Positions 6,913 to 14,526 of a stretch of 64,000 nt of DNA are shown here, in pieces (the stretch's first letter is position 1; every line of letters starts with the position of its first letter). The stretch comes from an uncultured Paracoccaceae bacterium (lineage in GTDB: Bacteria > Pseudomonadota > Alphaproteobacteria > Rhodobacterales > Rhodobacteraceae): the NCBI GenBank assembly GCA_947494445.1, contig CANLVD010000014.1:1-64000 (forward strand), written 5' to 3'. Position numbers and translations under genes: made by a program. The notes under the pieces are model-generated. The model was not told the DNA's origin. It saw only the letters and a program-made list of their open reading frames with translations, and did no database searches.

Positions 6913-7775
6913 AAGTCGCAATGCTGGTCCTTTTGGGGTTTTTGTGGGCCGTGCGGATTGTTGCGATCAAGGCGGCGGGCCTGTCCGGCATCCCGGTCGA
7001 TGTCGTGATCATTGTGACCGCGCTTGGGTTGGCGCTCTTGTTTTCTTTCCGCGCGGTCGTGGTGTCGGATTGGCCCCCAATTGATCGGCAAGTTTTGGGA
7101 TTTTATGCCTTGTCCGGGCTGTTGGGGTTTCTCGCCCCGTTCGCATTGGAAACGGCCGTGGCCCCGCATTTGCCAGTCTTTGTCTTCATCGTAGTCATTG
7201 CGACGATGCCGATCATGGCGCTTTTGCTCTCGGCACTGGCCGGGTCTGAAACGCTTTCGGGCCGCGCGATCCTCGCAGTTTTACTGGGTTTCGTCTGCGC
7301 TGTCGCGATCCTGTGGGATACCTCTGTAGGACCTGCAGGTTCGGTCAGCATGTGGTGGGTTGGTGCGGCGTTTGGGGTGCCGCTGCTTTATGCCCTCAAC
7401 ACCGTATTTGTTGCCCGCCGCTGGCCTGACGGCGTCGGCGCGACGCAGGTCGCGCATGCCCAGGCCCTGATCATTGGTGTGGCGGCGCTGCTCGGCACAC
7501 TGACGAGCGGACATCTCGACGCCTTGTCGCTGGCGCTGTTGGACCCGCTGGCGCTGGGGGTCATCGTGATGGGTGAGGCGCTCGCCCTTTTGGTCTATCT
7601 GCGGATTACGCGGGATCACGGAGCGACCTGGGTCTCATTTGCGAATTACATCTCGATGGTGTTTGGGGCGGTTCTTGGCTTTGTTCTGTTCGGTGATCAG
7701 ATCGGCGTCCTGACTGCGGTTGCCGCGTTGGGCATTGTGGCGTCGATCAGCCTGTATCAGCGACCAGCCACATGA
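6909..7775 (+). CDS. EamA/DMT-family transporter
   Basis: This inner-membrane exporter of the drug/metabolite transporter superfamily has about ten hydrophobic segments arranged as two EamA repeats (about 1-140 and 150-285), starting MLVLLGFLWAVRIVAIKAAG. The substrate is not evident. The position downstream of a SoxR box suggests efflux of redox-active or toxic compounds. The start is a GTG at 6909 overlapping the stop of the 23-aa leader ORF, and the stop overlaps the MATE start (ATGA), so leader, EamA and MATE look co-translated. Confidence 0.85.
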   Translation: MKVAMLVLLGFLWAVRIVAIKAAGLSGIPVDVVIIVTALGLALLFSFRAVVVSDWPPIDRQVLGFYALSGLLGFLAPFALETAVAPHLPVFVFIVVIATMPIMALLLSALAGSETLSGRAILAVLLGFVCAVAILWDTSVGPAGSVSMWWVGAAFGVPLLYALNTVFVARRWPDGVGATQVAHAQALIIGVAALLGTLTSGHLDALSLALLDPLALGVIVMGEALALLVYLRITRDHGATWVSFANYISMVFGAVLGFVLFGDQIGVLTAVAALGIVASISLYQRPAT

Positions 7776-9208
7776 CACCTGCGGCGGCGGCTGTCCGCGA
7801 AGAGTGGCGCGAGGATCGGAGGGTGTTGCTGCGTGATGGGCTCAGTCGTGCCCGAAGCTGGAGTTTTGTCCGCGCGTTTCTCTGGATCGCGCTGCCCATC
7901 ACGGCCCAAGCTCTCATGGCGGCCTCGCGGACAGTTGTTGACGTCTTCATGACCTCATCACTTGGGTTTGAAGAGGTCGCTGTGGTGGGGTACGGCTCTC
8001 GGATCGTATTTATCTTGATCCTGCTCGTTCTCGGGATCTGCAATGGGGCAGGCGTCATTGTCGCGCAGTTCTACGGGGGCGGCGCGCAGACCCGGGCCCG
8101 CGATGCCATTGGAACAACCGTACTACTGTCGGTCGCGATTTCGACCCTTGGGTTCGGGCTGGTGTTTGCCCTGTCTGGCCCGTTGGCGGGCAGGTCCAGC
8201 GACGATCCGGCTATTCAGGCGCTGACACTGGACTACCTCATCCCCGCCAGTGCGATGGTCTTGCCTTATGCCGCAGCCTTCGGCCTTGCAGTGGGATTGC
8301 GCAGTGTCGGACGGCCCGGGCTTGCGACAGCCGCCGCGATTGTCGGACTTCTGGCGAATGTCTTTCTCAACTGGGTGCTAATCTTCGGCAATCTCGGCGC
8401 ACCGGCACTCGGCGTGAGTGGGGCGGCCTATGCTTCGGTCCTTTCTTTCGGTATCGAAGCCCTCATCGTGGCGATCTGTGCTGCGGCCTTCTACGATCGC
8501 GGGCTATTCTCTCTTGCGCGGGTGCCCGGGTATCTCAATGCCGATACCGTTCGGAAGGTCCTGAAGGTCGGGTTGCCGATTGCCGCAGGGTCCGTGATCT
8601 GGGCGGTGGGCATTTTCATGTATTCCGTCATCACTGCGCAAGCGGGGCCTAAGGCGCTGGCGGTGCTAGCCCTTGTCACACCGATCGAGTCGATGGCCAT
8701 TGCCGTTATGATCGGTCTATCATCCACAGCGAATGTGATCGTCGGTCAAGCCTTGGGGCGCGGGGATTTTCGCGGCGCCGCAGTGGATGCGGTGAGTCTG
8801 GTCCTCTGGACCGTGATAGCGGCCCTTGTGATGGGCGCAGCACTCTGGTGCGCGAAGCCGGTGTTGTTGTGGCTTTATGCCGGGGCAGGGGCGTCTGTCC
8901 TGAGCGTAACAGACACCGTCTTTAACGTTCTCGCATGTGTTCTTGTCATCCGTGCGATCAACGTGACGTTGGTGGTGGGGATCTTGCGGGCGGGGGCTGA
9001 TACGGTGTCCCCCATCATCATGGATGTCGGCGCGCAGTGGCTTGTCGCCATTCCACTGACGGCGGCTGCCGTTCTTTGGCTTGGCCTTCCGTTTCCGTGG
9101 GTCTTTCTGGCTATCAACGCAGAAGAGATGGCGCGCCTCGGGATGGCCCTTTGGCGGGTTACGAGATTCCCCTGGCTGCGTAGAATCCGGCCAGAACACA
9201 CGCCTTGA
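7772..9208 (+). CDS. MATE-family efflux transporter
   Basis: This multidrug/toxin extrusion antiporter has about 12 transmembrane segments in two homologous halves (about 40-240 and 260-465). The N-terminal half includes LPITAQALMAASRTVVDVFM and NGAGVIVAQFYGGG, typical of MatE domains. It starts within the EamA stop codon (ATGA), in the SoxR-controlled unit. NorM-type proteins exchange cationic drugs for Na+ or H+; the substrate here is unknown. Confidence 0.9.
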   Translation: MTPAAAAVREEWREDRRVLLRDGLSRARSWSFVRAFLWIALPITAQALMAASRTVVDVFMTSSLGFEEVAVVGYGSRIVFILILLVLGICNGAGVIVAQFYGGGAQTRARDAIGTTVLLSVAISTLGFGLVFALSGPLAGRSSDDPAIQALTLDYLIPASAMVLPYAAAFGLAVGLRSVGRPGLATAAAIVGLLANVFLNWVLIFGNLGAPALGVSGAAYASVLSFGIEALIVAICAAAFYDRGLFSLARVPGYLNADTVRKVLKVGLPIAAGSVIWAVGIFMYSVITAQAGPKALAVLALVTPIESMAIAVMIGLSSTANVIVGQALGRGDFRGAAVDAVSLVLWTVIAALVMGAALWCAKPVLLWLYAGAGASVLSVTDTVFNVLACVLVIRAINVTLVVGILRAGADTVSPIIMDVGAQWLVAIPLTAAAVLWLGLPFPWVFLAINAEEMARLGMALWRVTRFPWLRRIRPEHTP

Positions 9209-9233
9209 CTTAAAACTACATTTCTAGTTATAT
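9205..9233 (+). promoter_or_regulatory. Promoter with overlapping operator for the ArsR-type gene
   Basis: TTGACT (9205-9210), a 17-bp spacer and TTATAT (9228-9233) form a good sigma-70-type promoter. The inverted repeat AACTA-catttc-TAGTT (9214-9229) lies in its spacer and -10. A similar AACTAC-aaaa-CTGG occurs at 9586-9598 before the ArsP-type gene. The expected transcription start is close to the ATG at 9240, so the message may be almost leaderless. Confidence 0.45.
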
Positions 9234-9239
9234 AGAGGG

Positions 9240-9554
9240 ATGACCACGTCCAAGCAAACCGCCCAAGCCCTTGCGGCCCTCGGCCATGAAGCCCGCCTTG
9301 ATGTCTACCGTCTGCTTGTTCGGGCGGGCAATGACGGGCTGATCGTGGGGGATATCGCCGGGCACACAAAGCTGCCGCTTTCGACCTTGGCGCATCACTT
9401 GCGGACCCTCGTTTCTGCCGGATTGGTCCGACAGGAACGCCGGGGGCGGGAGGTCGTGAACTTCGCGGACTTCACAGCGATGAACCAAGCGCTGTCATAC
9501 CTCACATCAGAATGCTGCCAGGGCGTATCCTTGGTAAAGGGGGATGCTGCCTGA
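9240..9554 (+). CDS. ArsR/SmtB-family repressor
   Basis: This small metal- or metalloid-responsive winged-helix repressor (104 aa) begins QALAALGHEARLDVYRLLV and has the recognition helix LPLSTLAHHLRTLVSAGLV followed by a beta-wing. There is no CxC in the recognition helix; instead a vicinal pair, Cys92-Cys93, lies near the C-terminus and could bind As(III) or a similar soft ligand. It precedes an ArsP-type permease, which it probably regulates together with itself. Confidence 0.88.
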   Translation: MTTSKQTAQALAALGHEARLDVYRLLVRAGNDGLIVGDIAGHTKLPLSTLAHHLRTLVSAGLVRQERRGREVVNFADFTAMNQALSYLTSECCQGVSLVKGDAA

Positions 9555-9609
9555 GGCGCGGCGTCGATTTTCTTTGCTCTAACATAACTACAAAACTGGA
9601 CATATCGAC

Positions 9610-10662
9610 ATGACTGACCTTTCCCATCCTCGCGGCGCACGCGGTGCGGCCCTTGCCCGCGTAATCTGGTCGGACCACCGCGTCTGGCTCGCCACCGCCA
9701 CGATTCTCGCGGTCCTGACGCTTCTTGATCCCGCACAGGGCGCTGAGAGCCTGTCGTTCACGGCGCGGGCGTTACTTGAAACGGCGCCCTACCTGCTGCT
9801 CTCCATCGGCGTGGCTGCATATGCGAGCGCGTCCGGTGCTGACGGCCTTGTCGCCAAGGCCTTTACCGGTGCGCCGATCGCCATGATCTTTGTGGCCGCC
9901 GCCTTTGGCGGTCTCTCTCCCTTCTGTTCCTGCGGGGTCATTCCATTGATCGCCGCGCTTTTGGCAATGGGTGTGCCGCTCTCGGCCGTTATGGCCTTCT
10001 GGTTGGCCTCGCCTGTGATCGATCCATCCATGTTCGCATTGACTGTTGGCGTGCTAGGTTTGGAGTTCGCAGTCGCCAAGACGCTCGCTGCGATTGGCCT
10101 AGGTGTCATGGGGGGCTTTGTGACGCTTGCTCTGACCCGTGCAGGTGCCTTTGCTGATCCGCTGCGGGAGGGTGTTGGAAATGGCGGCTGTGGCGCGAGC
10201 AGCGTGCGCAACCCCAAGCCACCGGTCTGGGCGTTTTGGCATGATGCAGAGCGCAGCGCAAAATTCTGGCGCACATCAATTGCAACCACGATCTTCCTCG
10301 CCAAATGGCTGACGCTGGCCTTTGTCCTTGAGAGTCTCATGATCGCTTTCGTTCCGGCTGATCTTGTCGCGCGTGCGGTCGGGGGAGAAGGGATCGGGTC
10401 GGTGCTGACGGCCACACTGGTTGGTGTTCCGGCTTACCTTAATGGATATGCCGCATTGCCGCTTGTGTCCGGCTTGGTCGAACAGGGCATGGCGCCGGGT
10501 GCGGGGCTTGCGTTCCTCGTGGCAGGTGGGGTCACGTCTTTGCCTGCGGCCATCGCCGTTTGGGCCCTCGCAAAGCGGTCGGTCTTTGTCCTCTATGTCG
10601 GGCTGGCGCTGTCGGGCTCCCTCGCAAGCGGCCTGCTGTTTCAGACTTGGGTAGGAGTGTAA
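9610..10662 (+). CDS. ArsP/DUF318-type permease
   Basis: This inner-membrane permease of the ArsP_1 (DUF318) family has about 8-10 transmembrane segments. The diagnostic GGLSPFCSCGVIPLIAAL segment, with two cysteines, is near residues 97-114, and a second conserved half contains GVPAYLNGYAALPL. Characterised ArsP proteins export trivalent organoarsenicals; other DUF318 members have unknown substrates. The ArsR-type regulator upstream supports a metalloid-related role. A universal stress protein follows 2 bp downstream. Confidence 0.82.
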   Translation: MTDLSHPRGARGAALARVIWSDHRVWLATATILAVLTLLDPAQGAESLSFTARALLETAPYLLLSIGVAAYASASGADGLVAKAFTGAPIAMIFVAAAFGGLSPFCSCGVIPLIAALLAMGVPLSAVMAFWLASPVIDPSMFALTVGVLGLEFAVAKTLAAIGLGVMGGFVTLALTRAGAFADPLREGVGNGGCGASSVRNPKPPVWAFWHDAERSAKFWRTSIATTIFLAKWLTLAFVLESLMIAFVPADLVARAVGGEGIGSVLTATLVGVPAYLNGYAALPLVSGLVEQGMAPGAGLAFLVAGGVTSLPAAIAVWALAKRSVFVLYVGLALSGSLASGLLFQTWVGV

Positions 10663-10664
10663 GC

Positions 10665-11120
10665 ATGTCGAAAGCACCCTTTAACCATGTCCTCTGCTGG
10701 GTCGACGGCTCGCCGGAGGCATGTCGGGCAGCAGAACGGGCCGCCCTACTGGCAAAAAGCTTTGGCGCGCAACTCAGCTTCGCAGTGATTGGTCAGATAC
10801 TGGACCGCGATGAAGGGCTAGAGGCCTACGCAAAGATTGAGGGGATCACAGGTCCAATTCCGCCGATGGTTGGGGGATCGACGGAAACATGCCTTCAGCA
10901 GGCCAAGCAAATCGCCGATAGGGCAGGGGTCGAGAGCGTGAAAAGCCTCACTCTTTCGGGTGATCCAGTTGATGCCTTGTGCGAGGCCGCGTCCGAGGCT
11001 GGCGCGGACCTTGTCATCATCAGGCATCATCGTGCTGGCCTGGTGGAGCGGCTGTTACACCGATCCGTATCAGACGCACTTGCGGACCGGTGTGGGTTCG
11101 CTGTGTTATCGGATGGGTGA
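10665..11120 (+). CDS. Universal stress protein (UspA family)
   Basis: This single-domain Usp protein (151 aa) starts FNHVLCWVDGSPEACRAAERAALLAK and ends GADLVIIRHHRAGLVERLLHRSVSDALADRCGFAVL. The usual ATP-binding G-2x-G-9x-G-S/T loop is altered to RHHRAGLVERLLHRSVS, so nucleotide binding is uncertain. It starts 2 bp after the permease with an AGGAG site, so it belongs to the arsR-permease unit. Confidence 0.85.
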   Translation: MSKAPFNHVLCWVDGSPEACRAAERAALLAKSFGAQLSFAVIGQILDRDEGLEAYAKIEGITGPIPPMVGGSTETCLQQAKQIADRAGVESVKSLTLSGDPVDALCEAASEAGADLVIIRHHRAGLVERLLHRSVSDALADRCGFAVLSDG

Positions 11121-11126
11121 AAGAAG

Positions 11127-11244
11127 ATCTCACAGCTCTTGGCGTCTGCACCCGAACTTGAAAGGACTCAAAGCGACCCTCTTTGAGCTGTGAGATTTAG
11201 GCTCGAAGTAAATTGTGCGTTTCGTGCAGTGTCTTCTTCGAGCC
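11127..11244. repeat. Two consecutive inverted repeats after the Usp gene
   Basis: ATCTCACAGCTC (11127-11138) pairs perfectly with GAGCTGTGAGAT (11185-11196). Immediately after, GGCTCGAAG (11200-11208) pairs with CTTCGAGCC (11236-11244). The loops are 46 and 27 nt. The second repeat contains GTGTCTTCTTCGA (11229-11241), which recurs at 11904-11916 beyond the next gene. The two repeats may be terminator-like structures or recombination sites bounding a one-gene cassette. Confidence 0.5.
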
Positions 11245-11314
11245 CACACCGACTTGTCAGGAACATTTGGTTTTATTAACGCGAAAATGATTTCGCTTAC
11301 AATCTGGTTATAAA

Positions 11315-11794
11315 ATGCGCAACAATTCAGCCTACAAAGTAAAACCTGAGGGTTCGTCGATTCCCGATATCCTTAAGCTCGTGCAACAGTCTTTCGCCTA
11401 CATGGAGGAGCGCATTAATCCGCCCTCTTCCATGCATCGCCTTACCGTTGACAGCATCAGAATGGCATGCTCGGAAGGCGAAGTTTGGACGATTGGCGTA
11501 AGGCCAGATGCCTGTGTATTCTTGAAAAAAAAGGGGGATTATTTGTACTGCGGCAAACTGGCCGTACGCCAAGACATGAGAGGGAAAGGATTGGCAAGGG
11601 CATTGATTGAACTATCCGAAGAGCGCGCGAGGCTGATGGGACTTTCTGGCCTGGAGTTGGAAACAAGGATTGAGCTGACGGAGAACCACGAAACTTTCCG
11701 GCGTCTGGGATTTGTTCAATCTGGAACTGGCTCTCATCAAGGCTTTGACCGACCAACTTACATTATGATGCGAAAAACCATAACCTCAGACTAA
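11315..11794 (+). CDS. GNAT-family N-acetyltransferase
   Basis: This is an acetyl-CoA-dependent N-acetyltransferase of 159 aa. The acetyl-CoA binding motif A is clear, YLYCGKLAVRQDMRGKGLARALIE, followed by motif B-like ENHETFRRLGFVQSGTG. The substrate is unknown. It stands alone, flanked by inverted repeats and by a 13-bp direct repeat, with no Shine-Dalgarno before its ATG. Its codon use is more AT-rich than that of its neighbours, suggesting separate acquisition. Confidence 0.82.
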   Translation: MRNNSAYKVKPEGSSIPDILKLVQQSFAYMEERINPPSSMHRLTVDSIRMACSEGEVWTIGVRPDACVFLKKKGDYLYCGKLAVRQDMRGKGLARALIELSEERARLMGLSGLELETRIELTENHETFRRLGFVQSGTGSHQGFDRPTYIMMRKTITSD

Positions 11795-11821
11795 ATGCAG
11801 CAATGTCCCGCAAAGCCCTCA

Positions 11822-11860
11822 TGGGCACCTAAATCGCAAATGCCCAATTTGTTTGTTTTT
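11822..11860 (+). terminator. Probable terminator of the GNAT gene
   Basis: TGGGCA (11822-11827) pairs with TGCCCA (11841-11846) across 13 nt and is followed by the T-rich run ATTTGTTTGTTTTT. The geometry fits an intrinsic terminator 30 bp after the stop codon. Confidence 0.45.
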
Positions 11861-12270
11861 GGGTCGTGAGGTTTGGGCTTGCAATGGATATGCGGGTTAT
11901 GCCGTGTCTTCTTCGAAACCCTACTCACGCGATTGAGCGACGCCTTCAAATGGCAATTTAGAAACCTGCAGCTCGTTGACGGATGTTCAAGATGTGCGGG
12001 GTGAAACAGCGAATTTTAACGGGGCGACCAGCATCCAAAGTCTGACGCAGAGCACGATCCCATCTGCGAGGATCTCACCCCAGAATGCAAGGCGTCTTGA
12101 TCCAAAGCGGTTCACGATCTGCTTCTTGATCATCACTTTGAACCGGCATGCAAGATTGACCCCTGTATTGGGGGAATCGGCGTCCTAAAGTGACCCCCCC
12201 AGATATTTCTGTTCAAAAGCTTCCTCGAAGGATTGGGGGAGAGAGTTGGGGCCGCGGTCGTCGTCGTAGT
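11861..12270. other. Gene-free stretch with a direct-repeat copy and an IS-end-like sequence
   Basis: The 13-bp repeat GTGTCTTCTTCGA lies at 11904-11916. From about 12150 to 12200 the sequence (GATTGACCCC, TTGGGGGAATCGGCGTCC, AGTGACCCCCCC) resembles the non-coding border of IS21-type elements as I remember it, but no istA/istB remains. Short ORFs here have no family resemblance. Confidence 0.3.
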
Positions 12271-12804
12271 TTAGAGATACCGATACATGTAGGTCGTCGC
12301 ATGCTGCGCTTGGCCGTCTGGGTCGTAGGCATAGTCGGGGATGATACCAGCCTGCTCGAACCCCACGCTACGATAGAGGGCTTCGGACACGTCCCCGGTG
12401 CGCGTATCAAGCGTGACGAGTGTTTTGTCCGCACGCGCGGCGGCTTCAAGCGCGGCGGTCATTAAAGCCTTGCCCAGACCAAGGCGACGGCTGTCGGGGT
12501 GGACGATCATTTTTGAGATTTCTGCGCGGTGGGGCTGGTTCGGTGGCATGCCCACAATCAGTTGGACGGTGCCAACAAGCCGATCTTCCACAATAGCGCC
12601 AAAGAGACGGCGATCCCCGGACTCTACGCTTGAACGCACGTTGTCGCGCCAGAAACTGTGTGCTTGTGCTTCCGTCACGGTGGTCATGAAACTGATGGCG
12701 GCGCCATCCAGAACGCTGTCGACAAGGACGCTGGTCAACGCGGCGAGATGTATTTCGATGTCAGCAGGCGATAGCTCAACGATGGAGTAATTGGGGCTGG
12801 TCAT
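12271..12804 (-). CDS. GNAT-family N-acetyltransferase
   Basis: This 177-aa acetyltransferase has motif A EISKMIVHPDSRRLGLGKALMTAALEAA and the C-terminal ALYRSVGFEQAG. Preceding residues (LFGAIVEDRLVGTVQLIV) form the usual beta-strands 2-4. The substrate is unknown. The start overlaps the stop of the upstream XRE-cupin regulator by four bases (ATGA), so the two form an operon and the regulator probably senses or controls the acetylated compound. Confidence 0.87.
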   Translation of the reverse strand: MTSPNYSIVELSPADIEIHLAALTSVLVDSVLDGAAISFMTTVTEAQAHSFWRDNVRSSVESGDRRLFGAIVEDRLVGTVQLIVGMPPNQPHRAEISKMIVHPDSRRLGLGKALMTAALEAAARADKTLVTLDTRTGDVSEALYRSVGFEQAGIIPDYAYDPDGQAQHATTYMYRYL

Positions 12805-13361
12805 GTGAGGGCAATCAGATATCGGCAGGGCGCGGAGGTCGTTTTGTAAACGGTCCCCCCAAACAGGATGTAACGCAGGCAGTCCCCCGCGTTCAGGTCA
12901 TGGGCGACGTCTTCGACAGTAATTTCCAATCTGCCAGACAAGACATAGACATGATGTTCTTGGCCCGGAATGGCTGGGGCGGCATAGCGGATCAACTGAT
13001 CCTTGCCCAGTGCACACTCCACGAGTTCGATCGTCAATTGCCCGTTCGAAGGCGAGACGCTTCTTCGACGAAAGTCGTGCTCCGGATCAGACCAAACGGA
13101 TTGATCTTTCTGCGAAACGACTGGCTGAAAGCCTTGATCCAAGGGGGACAGGAGTTGCGAGATCGGGAGGGCATAGACGCTTGCCAGCCGCCCGAGTGTC
13201 TCTGCGGTAGGGCTGACATCCGCATTTTCGATGCGCGACAGCGTTGCCCGGCTGGTTCCACTGCGATCCGCGAGGGCGGCGAGGGTCAAGCCGTGGCGTT
13301 CGCGCAGGCCCCGCAAATGGTCCGCAAGTTTTGCAGTCTCGGAGAGTGTCGTGATTCCCAT
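12801..13361 (-). CDS. XRE-family regulator with C-terminal cupin domain
   Basis: The N-terminal helix-turn-helix (LRGLRERHGLTLAALADRSGTSRATLSRIENADVSPTAETL) is joined to a C-terminal cupin (GQEHHVYVLSGRLEITVEDVAHDLNAGDCLRY), the architecture of small-molecule-responsive regulators of the XRE-cupin type. It is followed by the GNAT gene with an ATGA overlap. An inverted repeat, TCCCA-TATT-TGGGA (13356-13369), covers the start codon and is a likely autoregulatory operator. Confidence 0.88.
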   Translation of the reverse strand: MGITTLSETAKLADHLRGLRERHGLTLAALADRSGTSRATLSRIENADVSPTAETLGRLASVYALPISQLLSPLDQGFQPVVSQKDQSVWSDPEHDFRRRSVSPSNGQLTIELVECALGKDQLIRYAAPAIPGQEHHVYVLSGRLEITVEDVAHDLNAGDCLRYILFGGTVYKTTSAPCRYLIALT

Positions 13362-13369
13362 ATTTGGGA
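13356..13369. promoter_or_regulatory. Inverted repeat over the XRE-cupin start codon
   Basis: TCCCA-TATT-TGGGA spans the start codon (13359-13361) and the bases just upstream. It is suited to autorepression by the encoded regulator. Confidence 0.4.
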
Positions 13370-13461
13370 TATTTCTCTAAAATGAGATAGGCGTCAATCC
13401 GTATGGGCCACTGCTGGCGTCGTCGCGGCACTGAGGCGCATTTCCATGGCTTTTCCGGTTG

Positions 13462-14283
13462 CTACCCCAATATCTCCACGATGCGATCAATAATGCGCCT
13501 GACTTCAGGAAGGGCGCGGTCGTCGTCATGGGTCACCAACCATTGTTCATGGGACAGGTCGCGGATGACTGGGCCACAGCGGGTAAGACCGGGCTCTGCC
13601 TGTCCGATAAACGTTGGAAGCACGACCCGCCCAAAGCCCGCCATTGCCATATCAAGCGCCAGCCGGGGATGGCTGACTTCGTGGAGGATATCAGCGGCAT
13701 GTTGCGCAATGAGCCATCGCGCGGAGGGCGTGTCTGCGGCCACAGCGATCCAGTGTGAGGGCGCGCCGTCGATTGCGTAAGGGGCAAACTCGACGGTTTT
13801 CAATTTGCGCCCGGCGAGGCCTGCTTCTGTCGGGCGTCTGTTGCGCAGGCCGATCGCAGCCTCGCGCCGGTTGATGTTCAAAAGATCCTCTGAGGCGATG
13901 AAGCGCAGGCGCACGTCCGGCGGGCTGCCCGCGACTGCGTTGGCGCGGCGGGCCAGATGCAGGGAGGTCCAGGTTCCAGCTGAAAGTTTGACCAGGGGCA
14001 GGGCGTTTCGGGCCTCGGTCTTTGTCAATCGCTCTATTTTGCCTGCAATGCTCTCCAGCTCGCGCCGCAAAGTCTGTCCTGCTTCGGTCAGATCATAGCC
14101 ATGGGTGCGGCGGACGAAGAGCTCTTGCGACATCGCGCGTTCAAGCTGACGCATCCGGCGTCCCAGTGTCGGGGCGCTATAGCCGATCTCTCGCGCCGCA
14201 GCTGACAGCCCCCCGCCCTTCGCAACGGCGAGAAACGCAGACAGATCGTCCCAACGTATCTCGGTGTCAATCTTTTCATCCAT
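13462..14283 (-). CDS. LysR-family transcriptional regulator
   Basis: The N-terminal winged helix (IRWDDLSAFLAVAKGGGLSAAAREIGYSAPTLGRRMRQLERAM) is followed by a LysR substrate-binding domain. The length (273 aa) is shorter than usual because the effector domain is compact. It is divergent from a small ORF and an aldo/keto reductase, which it probably regulates. The repeat ATGAAA-tgatcc-TTTCAT (14282-14299) overlaps its start codon. Confidence 0.87.
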   Translation of the reverse strand: MDEKIDTEIRWDDLSAFLAVAKGGGLSAAAREIGYSAPTLGRRMRQLERAMSQELFVRRTHGYDLTEAGQTLRRELESIAGKIERLTKTEARNALPLVKLSAGTWTSLHLARRANAVAGSPPDVRLRFIASEDLLNINRREAAIGLRNRRPTEAGLAGRKLKTVEFAPYAIDGAPSHWIAVAADTPSARWLIAQHAADILHEVSHPRLALDMAMAGFGRVVLPTFIGQAEPGLTRCGPVIRDLSHEQWLVTHDDDRALPEVRRIIDRIVEILG

Positions 14284-14299
14284 GAAATGATCCTTTCAT
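14282..14299. promoter_or_regulatory. Inverted repeat at the LysR start codon
   Basis: ATGAAA (14282-14287) and TTTCAT (14294-14299) are a 6-bp inverted repeat with a 6-bp spacer in the divergent promoter region, consistent with a LysR autoregulatory site. Confidence 0.3.
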
Positions 14300-14369
14300 G
14301 TCATGTCATTCCAGATACGGGGTCGACTGTCTATATCTACGTCCAACAGCTAATAAAGAGGATCCCGAT

Positions 14370-14522
14370 ATGACCCGCCGAACACCCAACATCTCTGACC
14401 ATGAGCTCAGTACATCGCAGATCGACTGCCGCCAGAGACAGCAGGATCAATTCTACCAACACCACAGCGGACGGGGCGCGCGGTTCCTGCACGTACTCAT
14501 CAAGATGATCTCCGGGAGGTAG
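14370..14522 (+). CDS. Small basic protein (50 aa) ahead of the aldo/keto reductase
   Basis: An ATG at 14370, with AGAGGA about 8 nt upstream, opens a 50-aa frame (MTRRTPNISDHELSTSQIDC... ending LHVLIKMISGR) that stops 4 bp before the aldo/keto reductase ATG. It is His/Gln/Arg-rich with a short amphipathic C-terminus, reminiscent of the small DUF1127-like proteins of Rhodobacteraceae, but I do not recognise the family with certainty. Its stop overlaps the Shine-Dalgarno of the next gene, so coupling is likely. Confidence 0.5.
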   Translation: MTRRTPNISDHELSTSQIDCRQRQQDQFYQHHSGRGARFLHVLIKMISGR

Positions 14523-14526
14523 GCCA

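Noticed and set aside
11200-11244. Integron attC site
   Set aside because: The hairpin lacks the RYYYAAC/GTTRRRY core pairs expected of attC, and no integrase is present, so only a generic repeat is reported.
11976-12188. 70-codon plus-strand frame after the GNAT gene
   Set aside because: It has no family resemblance and ends in the IS21-border-like sequence; it is probably not coding.
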